A stretch of 64,000 nt of DNA from Yponomeuta sedellus (Eukaryota; Arthropoda; Insecta; Lepidoptera; Yponomeutidae), in NCBI GenBank assembly GCA_934045075.1, contig OW203722.1, positions 961,001-1,025,000 of the forward strand, read 5' to 3'. Below are positions 42,226-51,888 of the stretch, piece by piece. The position numbers were made by a program, and so were the translations under genes. The notes beneath the pieces were generated by a model that was not told the DNA's origin, did no database searches, and worked only from the letters and a program-made list of their open reading frames with translations. Within the stretch, counting starts at the first letter, position 1. Each line of letters starts with the position of its first letter.

Positions 42226-42420
42226 GAGTCTAATACTTACATAGTTTTTCAATAGAATGAAATGAGCACACAATTGGCTGATATTTGCCTCAAGTCGGTA
42301 GTCTCTAAAACAATAGCAGTACAAAGTCATTCCAGGGGTATAAGAAGCGCAAATTAAATAGGCATCTCTCGCGAAGAAGATCGAATCGCGAGAGGCGCTG
42401 AGTTGAGTAGCACGGGTTAC
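42226..42420 (+). repeat. Repeat family X, copy 3
   Basis: GAGTCTAATACTTACATAGT, TTTGCCTCAAGTCGGTAGTC, GTCATTCCAGGGGTATAAG and the hairpin CTCTCGCGAAGAAGATCG-AA-TCGCGAGAG. Same order as 35688. Confidence 0.78.
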
Positions 42421-43162
42421 ATCATTGCAATGCGATTGGTTACTAGACTAACGATAGTGTGAATGAAATTACCATTATCGGACTAATATGACTCTATCGT
42501 TTATCAAGCATTTATAATTACTTCACAGTATGCGAAAGTTACCATCACTGTGCCAACTGTCTCACCAACACTTTATGGTCTGATTAAAACTAAAGACTTA
42601 AACCAAAACCACTACCAGACCAGTTAAAAGAGAATTAACATAAAACGAGTCGACAATTTAATGTCAGTAACGTTCCCTTTATCACCGAAAGCCTTTTTAC
42701 TTACATGACATGCCAGGATAGTATTAAAGCATTTCTGGGAACTGCGTATTCCAACGATAAATACGAATCAATCATAGAACAGAAACAGAAGAATCACTAT
42801 TGTGGGTCGTCCGACGAGATGCGAGACGTACGTTTAAACGTCAAAAGTTACTCTGATTGTCAGATTTTCAGGTTTAAGCACAAATACGAAATAAAACCCA
42901 CTGCTGGGCAAGATTCCTCCCTTCCTTTTTTCTTTAAAAATAATATCGTCTCAATGGTGACGTGGTGGTGTTCAAATAGATAGACACATAAAGATAGAAA
43001 ACAATAATTATTTGACATAAGGAAAATTAAAAAGCATTTCCTAACGTAAGGAAAAAAGTATATAATTATGTTTTACTTTATTTTATTTAACATAAATATT
43101 TTTTTCATTGAACTCTCTTAGTAACTTTTAGAGATGTAATCAAAAATAATTTTATGTAAAAT
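42421..43162. other. No recognised gene
   Basis: A 92-codon frame (42705-42983) has no domain. CACTGCTGGGCAAGATTCCT near 42900 is a short piece of the repeat seen at 9553. Confidence 0.35.
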
Positions 43163-43401
43163 AATACATATTCATGGACATATTACACTAATCTCGTTAG
43201 CCCTATACTAAGTACAACTAAATGACTTGTGTTATAGGTGCTAACTCGACGATAGATTTAATACAATAAATACATAGATAACATCCAAGACCCGAGACTA
43301 GCTAGAAAAGTTCGTTTCCTAGTTTGACCCGGCCGGGGATCGAACCCGAGACCTTCGGTTGCACAGTCAGCGTGCTAAACCGCTGCGCCACCGAGGCCGA
43401 C
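43163..43401 (-). mobile_element. tRNA-derived SINE (family D)
   Basis: On the minus strand: GTCGGCCTCGGTGGCGCAGC, GGTTTAGCACGCTGACTGTG and GGTCTCGGGTTCGATCCCCG form a tRNA-like head (about 43329-43400), followed by CGGGTCAAACTAGG, GTTAGCACCTATAACACAAG and the 3' end CTAACGAGATTAGTGTAATA. The plus-strand copy is at 61042-61278. The parental tRNA is uncertain. Confidence 0.88.
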
Positions 43402-43700
43402 AAACTATGTTAAAAAGTAATGTACATATTATGTTAAAAAGTAATTCTAAGTATAAAAATCCTTTAGATTTATCGGGCGTAAATTGTGGTGTTACACTAT
43501 TGACACCTTTTTATAATGCCTGAAACATTTATGATTTGATTTTTTTTCGTAAAACAATATTATTAAGTAAATTTTATGTAGGTAATAGCATAAAACGTGG
43601 GACATCTATTTTGGACACGTTAAGTAGTTAATAGTTATCGAGAAAAAGTGGAATGTTAACGTGATATTTCCATATTTATGAGTACTATGATATGTAATTG
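43402..43700. other. AT-rich, nothing assigned
   Basis: No gene or clear repeat. Confidence 0.35.
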
Positions 43701-43857
43701 TTTAATCTGGTGTAAAGAGGTTCGAAATTTCACTGATGCCGGTGAGTCGCCCATTAGCTCAGTTGGATAGAGCGCTAGCACGGATAGCCAGAGGTCGCGG
43801 GTTGGAATCCCGGCATGGGTGGAATTTTTAGCCTCTAAATAGGTTTTTTAATCTGGT
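43701..43857 (+). mobile_element. tRNA-like SINE (family A), 5'-truncated
   Basis: TTTAATCTGGT is duplicated at 43701-43711 and 43847-43857. The element (43712-43846) lacks the 5' module and inverted arm. It begins GTAAAGAGGTTCG and contains the tRNA-like core 43749-43820 and the complete 3' end. Confidence 0.94.
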
Positions 43858-44137
43858 ACCTTTATGTCGAAAATCAAATTCTTGGTAGGTTTATTGTTTA
43901 TGAAGCAAAAAGCACAGAAACTTCTGTTTTCTTCTATTTGTTTGTCAAATACCTCCTCATTTGATATTTATTTAAAGCTCATAAATACACTTATTAAATT
44001 GAGGAGCCTACGAAATTATTCTGCCACATAAATTCACAGATAACGTCACAACGTGATGAAATTAACGTCCAAATTGTATCGTTTTTTGGCTTTTAATTCC
44101 TGTGCCTAATAAGCTGAAATGTTTCACCTTATGTTTT

Positions 44138-44210
44138 TTTATGTAGCCTCGAAACGTCCTACTGCAGGGGAGAATCCTTCTCTCAGAGAGAGAGAGAGAG
44201 TATGGGCTTA
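44138..44210 (-). mobile_element. SINE C 3'-end fragment with (GA)n
   Basis: TATGTAGCCTCGAAACGTCC, TACTGCAGGGGAGAATCCTT and CTCTCAGAGAGAGAGAG then TATGGGCTTAAT. It is adjacent to SINE B. Confidence 0.65.
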
Positions 44211-44241
44211 ATACGTTTATTGTGCTTATGTTTATTAATTG

Positions 44242-44445
44242 ACGAAATCTGTGGCGTAGCGGTAGCGCGTCTGCCTCCCATGCAAGAGGTCCCGGGTTCG
44301 AATCCCGGCTGGAGACAAAAAAAAAGCCCAGGTCTTGGATGTTTACATGTTTGTGATGTCGTTGATTCTGGTTCCCACGACACAGGGTATCCTAATGTGG
44401 GGCCAGAAGCAATGTATGTGCCTGTGTGTAAATGTAATGCTATAA
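44242..44445 (+). mobile_element. tRNA-derived SINE (family B), copy 2
   Basis: The head TCTGTGGCGTAGCGGTAGCG, CCTCCCATGCAAGAGGTCCC and GGGTTCGAATCCCGGCTGG could fold as a tRNA with an anticodon near CCC (Gly). The tail matches 4640-4750: GGTTCCCACGACACAGGG, GGGGCCAGAAGCAATGTATG, then A-rich. Confidence 0.88.
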
Positions 44446-44464
44446 AAAAAATTAATACCTGTTT

Positions 44465-44640
44465 TGATTTCCTTCATCGACGTTCATTAGCCGTTGCATG
44501 CACGCACGCCGGTTTTGGGTACTTTCATCTTGCGCTTTGCTAAAATATCCTCTATTTGGTCGAAGTATGTCCCTCTGGGACGTCTCTTACCAGCCCGTCA
44601 CCAGTACCAGCCCACATCCGCTCGATATGTTTGTTTCGTC
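44465..44640 (+). mobile_element. Repeat family E, 3' part
   Basis: CTTCATCGACGTTCATTAGC, GCATGCACGCACGCCGG, CCTCTATTTGGTCGAAGTAT and CTGGGACGTCTCTTACCAGC. Same order as 13700-13840. Confidence 0.72.
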
Positions 44641-44804
44641 ATCTTTCTTCCTTCATCTTCTCTAGCCACCCCTTTATTAAAAGCAGTAACCTTTATGTAA
44701 AAAGTTCACTTACATAAATTTGTTCTTTCTTTATGTAGCTTTGATACTAAAACTTCACAAATGCATGCAACTTAGAGTAAGGTGTTAAAATGCATGTGCT
44801 TGAA

Positions 44805-44890
44805 ATTGCCAATATACGGTGGGCACGCGTAGTAATGAAACCCATAGCCTTTCCTAGATAGAAGGTGCCCTGCAGAGGGCCGTATATAAG
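44805..44890 (+). mobile_element. SINE C fragment
   Basis: TGAAATTGCCAATATACGGT, GGGCACGCGTAGTAATGAAA and GGTGCCCTGCAGAGGG. Same orientation as 33672. Confidence 0.55.
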
Positions 44891-46049
44891 CTTCATTAAA
44901 AACAATCTCTACAGACTTTCACTACACAAACTCTGACATCTTTATTACAAAACCCAGAAAATTTACGTAGATATACAAGCTCACCCCAAAGAAGATATGA
45001 ACGCAAACACACAATGTTATTTTCAATTTGCCTATTCAGTGATCCGCAGCGCTATTTCGGTTAACCCTTCAAGGATATTTGCGGGATCAGAAAAACGTCT
45101 TACGTGGACCGCGGGGCGCCTGGCACAATTGCTTATTTCAGGATATCCCTTTGAGACGAAAAACGTATGCTTGCGAAAACTCTAGATTATATAGACCTCT
45201 TGTCGTCGACGATTCACTCGGCCTCCTTCACGGGTACCGGCCGCAGTGAACGACCAAACATGACCTTTATTTCTTTTGTGATAAAATCCCATCTGTCTGT
45301 AAGTTCTCAAAGAGTTCCAGCGCAGATTTCGAAGCGTAATGTAAGAGACGTGGCCCCGCCCGCCCGCACCTACATTATTTAAAATATTGTTAGGAAAGTT
45401 TCGCCCGCGGAGGTTCCCGGCTGAATATTTAATACGCGAGGAAGTAAGGAAGTACGTTTCGGCTGAAAGAATAAGGCATTATGCTCTTTATTAACGTGGT
45501 ATTAAAAGTTTAAACAATGTTCATTTGTTTTTGACAAGGGCTCAAGGATTTGGCCAAAGTTATGCTGTCAAGTGAATGTAAGAGAAAATATTCGCAGGCG
45601 ATATGAGTATTTTGTGGCCGCGTACTGATAGCCTTCAACGGTTTGTTTTATTAATTTAAAATCTAATTAATATTAAGGTACAAGGCAAACACAATTACCG
45701 ACTTCAAAGACCCTATTCGACGGTAATTTCGGATGAAAGTAGTCATCTCGGGGAATTTAAATTTTCGTTGAGTGGGTGAGTTGGAAGTAGCAGGATGGAG
45801 CTGTTTAACATGCTAAAGCGAGTTACCACTTTGTCGGAGCCTGCACGGGAGGACGCTAGGCTACTAAAATGACCTCACGAGCTCACTCGCCTCACGAAAC
45901 AAAAGCTTTTATTTTAGCCTGGGAACTTAGTACTTAAGTTTATTTGCTCGCAATAGTAATTTAGTTTGTGCATTAAAATAACTTCAGTAATTTCGTCAAC
46001 TTACTCTTCACAACTTGGTATAGCTTTATCACGTAATTACGTAATTATA
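44891..46049. other. No recognised gene
   Basis: About 1.15 kb. Some parts near 45050-45450 are GC-richer. Open frames of 62 and 71 codons have no domain. Possibly unique sequence. Confidence 0.35.
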
Positions 46050-46205
46050 ATAACAATATAAGCCTTTATTATTATTATTTCTGTAAATTACACTCAATAC
46101 AATATGCATCTCTCTCTAGGACTTGGTTGGCCTCCCACAAGTCTTGTAGTTTGTGGGGTGTCGTCAAATCAGCCTGGCTGACCAGGCTTCACTGGGTGAT
46201 TTTTA
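46050..46205 (-). mobile_element. LINE-like 3' UTR fragment
   Basis: AGCCTTTATTATTATTATTT, CCTCCCACAAGTCTTGTAGT, TTGTGGGGTGTCGTC and GCCTGGCTGACC are the reverse complement of 36415-36560. Confidence 0.6.
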
Positions 46206-46213
46206 GGTAATTA

Positions 46214-46265
46214 TTTATATTCATTATTCCTAACATCTTGCGATGTTAGGAATAATGAATATAAA
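46214..46265. repeat. Perfect hairpin, 24-bp arms
   Basis: TTTATATTCATTATTCCTAA+CATC (46214-46237) and its exact complement (46242-46265) around TTGC. No relatives in the window. Confidence 0.9.
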
Positions 46266-46431
46266 AATACATGCTTACGACACTTTTTTTTCAAGGTCAA
46301 GTTCAAGTCTTTATTTGTCAATAAACACGGTATACGGTACTTTTTCAAGATTGGAGGTTTTTTCTTATCATGGTTATACATGGAAAACAAAACCACCCGC
46401 CTTATGATTTTATGAGTCCTAATCAATCAAT

Positions 46432-46635
46432 CAGCCTGTACTCGTCCACTGTTGGACATAGACCTCCCCCAAAGCACGCCACTTCTCTCTGTCCTCGGCC
46501 ATCCTCATCCAGCCACTGCCAGCAACCTGCTTCAGCTTGTCAGTCCAGCAAGCTGTGGGCGTCCTGCGCTTGCCAGTTCGTGGAGCTGAAACGTGGATGC
46601 TGACGACCGCACTACTCCACCAATTCAAAGTCGCT
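46432..46635 (-). pseudogene. RTE-like ORF2 C-terminus remnant
   Basis: On the minus strand the frame reads PTACWTDKLKQVAGSGWMR, then AEDREKWRALGEVYVQQWTS ending TG, which resembles the conserved C-terminal end of RTE-clade ORF2 proteins. A short ATCA-repeat tail (TTGATTGATT on the minus strand) follows. Everything upstream is missing. Confidence 0.72.
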
Positions 46636-46690
46636 AATCGTGCTGCGGAACGGTATGTTTGCAGTCTCTTTGATGGATCACATTATAAAT

Positions 46691-47016
46691 GAAGCGCTTG
46701 TGGCCTAGTCGAACCGAGTGATTGGAATCAATCACTTGGTTAAGCAACAACAGGCGCGGTCAGGTGCGGGATGAGTGACGTCTCGCCACTAGTGGCATTC
46801 TTTCCGAGCGCTTCCGTGCTTCGCAAGGCACCTTAAGCCGTTGGTGCCGGTTGTCATGTAATGGCAGTCGATAAGTCATGTCAGAGGCTTACCTGCCACT
46901 TACAATCCTCCACCAACCCGGATTTAGCCCCCGCGGTAGAGTATTGCCTAACCTTCCTGCGATGCAGGAAGAGATCCGTGCCCCAGCAGTGGTGACATAA
47001 AAGGGTTGATATCGAA
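46691..47016 (+). mobile_element. 5S-like SINE, full-length copy
   Basis: Begins GAAGCGCTTGTGGCCTAGTC. The head carries CACTTGGTTAAGCAACAACA, GGCGCGGTCAG and GGGATGAGTGACG, in the order and spacing of the 5S rRNA A-box, intermediate element and C-box. The body includes GCCGGTTGTCATGTAATGGC, with a 20-40 bp deletion at 46888-46898 relative to 21511. The tail holds both hairpins and ends GGGTTGATATCGAA. Confidence 0.92.
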
Positions 47017-47029
47017 GCCTTCACGTCAA

Positions 47030-47155
47030 AGGAAAACATCGCGAGTGTCTGAAATGGTCGAACGAATACCTCAGCCCTCTAAATTGCTATTACGTAGTGG
47101 GTACGCGTGGTAATTAATTCCTCTGAGAAAAGGCCTGTGCTCTGCAGTGGGACAT
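47030..47155 (+). mobile_element. SINE C 3' half
   Basis: GGAAAACATCGCGAGTGTCT, GGGTACGCGTGGTAATTAAT, CTGAGAAAAGGCCTGTGCTC and TGCAGTGGGACA, the canonical 3' end of family C. Confidence 0.72.
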
Positions 47156-47164
47156 TTATTTTCT

Positions 47165-47430
47165 TCTTCTTCAGGCTATATTATGTAGTCCACTGCTGGA
47201 CATAGCCCTCCCCTAATGAGCGCCATAGCGCCCTGTCTTCAGCTTGCCGCATCCAGCATCTGCCGGCAGTTTTTCGCAGATCGTCATCCCACCTGGTCGG
47301 AGGGCGTCGTACACTACATTTGCCGAGTCGCAGTCACCACTCAAGAACTCGTTTACTCCAACGGTTGTCGGGTCTTCGCGAGATATGGCCAGCCCACTGC
47401 CACTTTGCTGCCATTGCCACTGCCGCTAAT
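47165..47430 (-). pseudogene. RTE-like LINE 3' end with degenerate C-terminal frame
   Basis: On the minus strand: KWQWAGHISRRPDNRWSKRV, then a damaged RPGG...DDLRK-like region, and MRQAE-like residues, followed by GGGGAGGGCTATGTCCAGCA and GTGGACTACATAATATAGCC with GAA repeats. Frame is not continuous. Fragments of the same end are at 49655, 55960 and 60895. Confidence 0.72.
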
Positions 47431-47543
47431 TCAACGTTAATAGGCTACATAAGAAAGCCTTCCCCCGTAATCCATAACCTAAAATCACGGTGGAACCCTC
47501 AAAAGTCATTCGTGGCAGCAAGCTCGGTGCCGAGTGCCCGCTG

Positions 47544-48275
47544 CAGCGGCTGTGCGCACAGGCGTGAGCCTTAATTAAACCTCCGCAGAAATGCAGCCAA
47601 TTGCGCGGGCTACAGCAGGGGTGAGGCGCGGAGACGGGGGAGGGAAGGGCTTTACTTTGGAGCCGCCGAAAAGTTACTTTACGTTAGTTACAGTTGGTGC
47701 AGAGCTTAAACACATGCTCATTCAAATCTATCACCTGGATTTTGTGTTCTGTTTGAGAAGGGCCATTCTAAATGATATGTAATGTAGCAGTGGCTGTGCG
47801 CACAGGCGTGAGCCTTAATTAAACCTCCGCAGAAATGCAGCCAATTGCGCGGGCTACAGCAGGGGTGAGGCGCGGAGACGGGGGAGGGAAGGGCTTTACT
47901 TTGGAGCCGCCGAAAAGTTACTTTACGTTAGTTACAGTTGGTGCAGAGCTTAAACACATGCTCATTCAAATCTATCACCTGGATTTTGTGTTCTGTTTGA
48001 GAAGGGCCATTCTAAATGATATGTAATGTAGCAGTGGCTGTGCGCTCAGGCGGGAGCCTTAATTAAACCTCCGCAGAAATGCAGCCAATTGCGCGGGCTA
48101 CAGCAGGGGTGAGGCGCGAAGACGGGGGAGGGAAGGGCTTTACTTTGGAGCCGCCGAAAAGTTACTTTACGTTAGTTACAGTTGGTGCAGAGCTTAAACA
48201 CATGCTCATTCAAATCTATCACCTGGATTTTGTGTTCTGTTTGAGAAGGGCCATTCTAAATGATATGCAATGTAT
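47544..48275 (+). repeat. Three tandem 244-bp units, nearly identical
   Basis: Unit starts are 47544, 47788 and 48032. Units 1 and 2 differ by a single base at the start (CAGCGG/CAGTGG) and around the junctions. Unit 3 has a few changes (GCGCTCAGGCGGGAGCC, GCGCGAAGACG). Each holds the same 63-codon frame starting MQPIARATAGVRR; in unit 3 the frame runs on to 109 codons. The unit is GC-richer than its surroundings. No known domain. Confidence 0.95.
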
Positions 48276-48379
48276 GTTCTCATCAATCTTTTTCTATTTT
48301 ATACGCTACCTTCTGCAGATTCGTGACTTCACCGCTTTCAGTTTCTCGGCAGATATGGTAAGCCCTTATGCAATTGGGA

Positions 48380-48490
48380 GGTTTTTGTTCATTTTTTCTC
48401 CAAAATAATCTAGAAATGCACACCTAATTCGAATTGTAACGTTTATTAAGCGGCAGTCTCTGCGTTACTTTGAACAAAACCTAGCATTTC
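48380..48490 (+). mobile_element. 3' UTR remnant of the CR1/Jockey-like LINE
   Basis: GGAGGTTTTTGTTCATTTTT, GAATTGTAACGTTTATTAAG and GCGTTACTTTGAACAAAACC match 9300-9435, with a shorter tail (ATTTCAATTT). Confidence 0.75.
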
Positions 48491-48754
48491 AATTTAACGA
48501 AGTGCATGCAGTATATTCTATATTGACGTATGATGGCTAATATTTATGGTAACAATGGTAATATATTTACTTAACTGATTATTTTTATTATTATTTCTTA
48601 TTGATTAGCAATGCTCTTACATAGTTATAAAAATATAATAACGGGTCTAATCAAAATTATTTTTTTATTTGTAACTATGTCACTACTAGTAAAATACTTG
48701 TGCTTAGACTACCAGACGGTATGTTTAGCACAAACTTGAGTTTGAAGACGTCTA
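48491..48754. other. AT-rich, nothing assigned
   Basis: No gene or clear repeat. Confidence 0.35.
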
Positions 48755-48945
48755 TATAAGGTGGAGGGAAAGAGAAGGCCGGGCAGGAGAAGGATGTCAT
48801 GGTTGTGCAACATCAAGGGGTGGACCGGTGTTAAAACCGCAGAGGAGTTGTTCAGAATTGCACTGAACAGAGATCACTGTAAAGAGCTGACTGCCAACCT
48901 CCAGTAATGGAGAGGCGCTTTAAGAAGAAGATATCAAGTGGGGAT
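48755..48945 (+). pseudogene. LINE ORF2 C-terminal remnant (RTE-like, second type)
   Basis: The plus frame reads KRRPGRRRMSWLCNIKGWTG, VKTAEELFRIALNRDH and CKELTANLQ before a stop, then a short UTR with TTTAAGAAGAAGATA. The GRRR.SWL..I..W pattern is common at the end of RTE-type and related ORF2 proteins in insects, from memory. Confidence 0.65.
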
Positions 48946-49654
48946 GCTTATGGGCTGATTACTAAAAAAACAGTTCTTTTATTATTATTTCTTTATTTAA
49001 AAGAAGACACAAAATAACCACACTTACGTGATTTTCCAAATTTTTTCCAAACTAACTCTTAGTAACAATTTTTATACATAAACTTACACAATCTACACAA
49101 TCACTTGTATCGATAGTACTTTCTGAATCTGAAGCATAACACAGGTTTACAAGCTGATCATTCAAAACTCATCATTAAAATATCTTAAAATATAAAATAT
49201 CCGGAAACTTACGTCCAGTTTCTGGTACACTTACAATCTGTTAATCTGCTGTTAACAGCTGTCAAATGTGTTTTATATGCACTTTGGCCAACCGAGAGCT
49301 GTTAGCAGTAGATTAACGGCTAAGATACACACCCGTCCGAAGCTGCCGTGACTGCGACTCGTTCCGAAATAACTCCCCGAGTTCCTGCACGAATATGAGA
49401 ATAAACGGTTCCGCCTATATTAGAAGGGGAGTTTCCGACAATCAGCGGAGCGAGGGTTATTAGAGAGCTTTGGAACCTCCACAGATGAACGTACCGCTGT
49501 TGGAGCTAAAACGAAGTGATAAATGTCATTCCTAGAAATACAACGTGCCGTTGCAGCGGGCTATTGTACTCGTACCACCTAACGATCCGGACATTGACAA
49601 ATGATGTTAGAGTGACAAAAATACTGTATCAAGTAAATTTTGGATGCAGTATGC
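48946..49654. other. Mostly unassigned, with an inverted repeat
   Basis: CTGTTAATCTGCTGTTAACA (about 49240) and GAGCTGTTAGCAGTAGATTA (about 49290) form imperfect arms of about 24 bp. A MITE is possible. Otherwise nothing is recognised. Confidence 0.4.
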
Positions 49655-49735
49655 TGAAGACAGGGCGCTATGGCGCTCATTAGGGGAGGGCTATGTCTAG
49701 CAGTGGACTACATAATATAGCCTGAAGAAGAAGTA
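49655..49735 (+). mobile_element. RTE-like LINE 3' end fragment
   Basis: GACAGGGCGCTATGGCGCTC, ATTAGGGGAGGGCTATGTCT, AGCAGTGGACTACATAATAT and a GAAGAAGAAG tail. Confidence 0.75.
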
Positions 49736-49807
49736 AATTTTGGCGGAAACACCCGATGGGTGCGGTCAAAAACGACAACCTAGTTACAGTCTGCTAGCTT
49801 TTAGAAT

Positions 49808-50235
49808 ATACCTCGGCTACTATCAGATAGAATCAGATATATTCGTGTTGTAAAAATATTGGAACTAATATGACTTTGTATATCCTCCTAAGCCCTGGAG
49901 GTAACAGTTACTTCAAGTCTTCTAAAACTACATAGATTTTGAAGAAGTTCTTCTCCTTGTTGTCCAAAAAATGATAAGGAAAATATTGGACCTGGAACAG
50001 TAAGTTTTCCGGACTTCCTACTATACATTATTGGGTGTGAATTAAGAAAGTTATTCGTGATGTACTATTTCTGGGCCGCCAGGGCTTAGGATAATTATTA
50101 TAAATATAATAATTCAAAATAGTGAAAAAAAGTACAGAGCAGGAAGTAGTATTGCCGAAAGCACACTCGTGTGCTTTCGGCGAAAACCGAAGCCTACTCT
50201 AAAGCCCGACGTATATTCTAAAAGATAACAGACTA
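49808..50235. mobile_element. TA-flanked MITE (TIR ends CAGTCTG), longest copy
   Basis: Left end CTAGCTTTTAGAATATACCT (its start, CAGTCTG, is at about 49797) and right end TATATTCTAAAAGATAACAG + ACTA. The interior is about 430 bp, compared with 215-225 bp at 4412 and 6866, so those two are internal deletions. AAAGCACACTCGTGTGCTTT near 50158 is a local hairpin. Confidence 0.8.
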
Positions 50236-50370
50236 TACTTAGTTAAAGGTAAAGATTATTTGTCAAACACGATACGATGGAAGTTTTTCATTTTTAGTGA
50301 GACTTTTTAAAATTATTATTATTACTGGTAATTATACTTTATCGCACACTAACATTTCACAGGACTTTAC

Positions 50371-51888
50371 ATGACAAATAACGTGTACAAAGGCGAGCTT
50401 ATCTCTGTAAGAGATTTCTGCAAGCAAACATTAGAAAACAGTAAAACCGTAGAAAAATGTGTCTGTTTGTGCACAAATATTCCTATATTCCCTGATCTAA
50501 TGAAATATAGTAGGCTCGTTCCTTTATTTAAAAGCGGTGATAAGCAAGATCCCACAAATTTCAGACCAGTCTCAGTTCTACCCGTTTTGAGTAAAATATT
50601 CGAGAAGATAGTTCTAGGTCAGCTGCTTACACATTTCAATGACTATCAACTTCTCCATGGTCAGCAATTCGGCTTTACGCAAGGGCGCTCTACAACGGAC
50701 GCCGGCGTCATGTTAGTTAAACATATATTTAGTGCATGGGAAGAGCGCAAGGATGCTATAGGCGTATTCTGTGACTTGTCGAAAGCATTTGATTGCGTTG
50801 ACCATAAAACACTTCTTTTAAAATTAAAGCACTATGGTATAAACGGGAATAGCCTAAAACTTATAACATCATATTTAGAAGGGAGAGTTCAAAGAGCTGA
50901 TATAAATAGAACTAAATCTTCAGGGTCAGAGGTCAGGATAGGAGTGCCACAGGGATCGATTTTGGGGCCGTTCCTCTTCCTCGTATATGTAAATGATTTG
51001 CCGTTCATGGTTCAAAATATGTCAGAGATAGTATTATTTGCAGATGACACGTCTCTTATTTTTAAAATTAAGAGACAAGAAAATGACCTTGACAATACAA
51101 ATAATGCTCTCTCTCGGGTACTAAATTGGTTTACTTCTAATAACTTATTGTTAAATTCAAAAAAGACGAAATGTATAAAGTTCACTCTTCCAAATGTCAA
51201 AACGGTAGACAGCAATGTTTTACTGGGGAATGACAAATTAGACCTTGTGAATGAAACTGTATTCCTAGGTATCACAATTGATGCAAAGCTTCAATGGGGT
51301 CCTCATGTAGAAAAATTAGCAAATAGGCTTAGTTCAGCAGCATATGCAGTCAAAAGAATTAGGGAACTAACTGACGTCGCAACTGCTAGGCTTGTTTATT
51401 TTAGTTACTTCCATAGTCTTATGTCCTATGGCATACTACTGTGGGGACGGGCAGCAGACATTGAGACCATCTTCGTCTTGCAGAAGAGAGCGATCAGATT
51501 CATTTATAGGCTGGGTAGTAGAGATTCGTTAAGAGATTTCTTTAAAGAAACTAACATCCTGACAGTTGCCAGTCAGTATATATATGAAAACATTATGTAC
51601 GTTAGGAAAAATATCAGTAACTTTAAAACTTTAGGTAGCCAACACAATGTAAATACTAGAAATAAACATAAACTTTTGTTCCCACTATTTAGGCTGGCAA
51701 AGGTTAATACATCCTTCATGGGGCATTGTATACGCTTCTATAATAAAATCCCTGAAGATATATTAAGCTTGCCTGAATCGCGGTTCAAAAAATATGTTAA
51801 GCACACTTTGTGCCAAAAGGGCTACTATAACATAAAGGATTATTTAGATGACAATGAGGTCTGGAATGAAAGCCAGTACAATGTATGA
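50371..51888 (+). CDS. Reverse transcriptase ORF of a CR1/Jockey-like LINE (505 codons)
   Basis: The product would reverse transcribe LINE RNA at a nicked chromosomal target. From about residue 40 it reads as a non-LTR RT: PLFKSGDKQDPTNFRPVSVL, FGFTQGRSTTDA, the catalytic CDLSKAFDCVDHK (135-147), GVPQGSILGPFLF (191-203), FADD (223-226), NNLLLNSKKTK, FLGITIDAKLQWG and a conserved C-terminal region ending YYNIKDYLDDNEVW. No stop or frameshift is seen in 1.5 kb. The N-terminal endonuclease and ORF1 are absent. Residues 1-39 probably derive from flanking DNA, since TAA lies just upstream at 50350-50352. A recent, dead-on-arrival copy; clade is not settled. Confidence 0.93.
   Translation: MTNNVYKGELISVRDFCKQTLENSKTVEKCVCLCTNIPIFPDLMKYSRLVPLFKSGDKQDPTNFRPVSVLPVLSKIFEKIVLGQLLTHFNDYQLLHGQQFGFTQGRSTTDAGVMLVKHIFSAWEERKDAIGVFCDLSKAFDCVDHKTLLLKLKHYGINGNSLKLITSYLEGRVQRADINRTKSSGSEVRIGVPQGSILGPFLFLVYVNDLPFMVQNMSEIVLFADDTSLIFKIKRQENDLDNTNNALSRVLNWFTSNNLLLNSKKTKCIKFTLPNVKTVDSNVLLGNDKLDLVNETVFLGITIDAKLQWGPHVEKLANRLSSAAYAVKRIRELTDVATARLVYFSYFHSLMSYGILLWGRAADIETIFVLQKRAIRFIYRLGSRDSLRDFFKETNILTVASQYIYENIMYVRKNISNFKTLGSQHNVNTRNKHKLLFPLFRLAKVNTSFMGHCIRFYNKIPEDILSLPESRFKKYVKHTLCQKGYYNIKDYLDDNEVWNESQYNV

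Noticed and set aside
47544..48275. CRISPR or gene family in the 244-bp array
   Set aside because: There are only three nearly identical long units. The frame is preserved simply because the DNA is almost identical, which is not evidence of selection.
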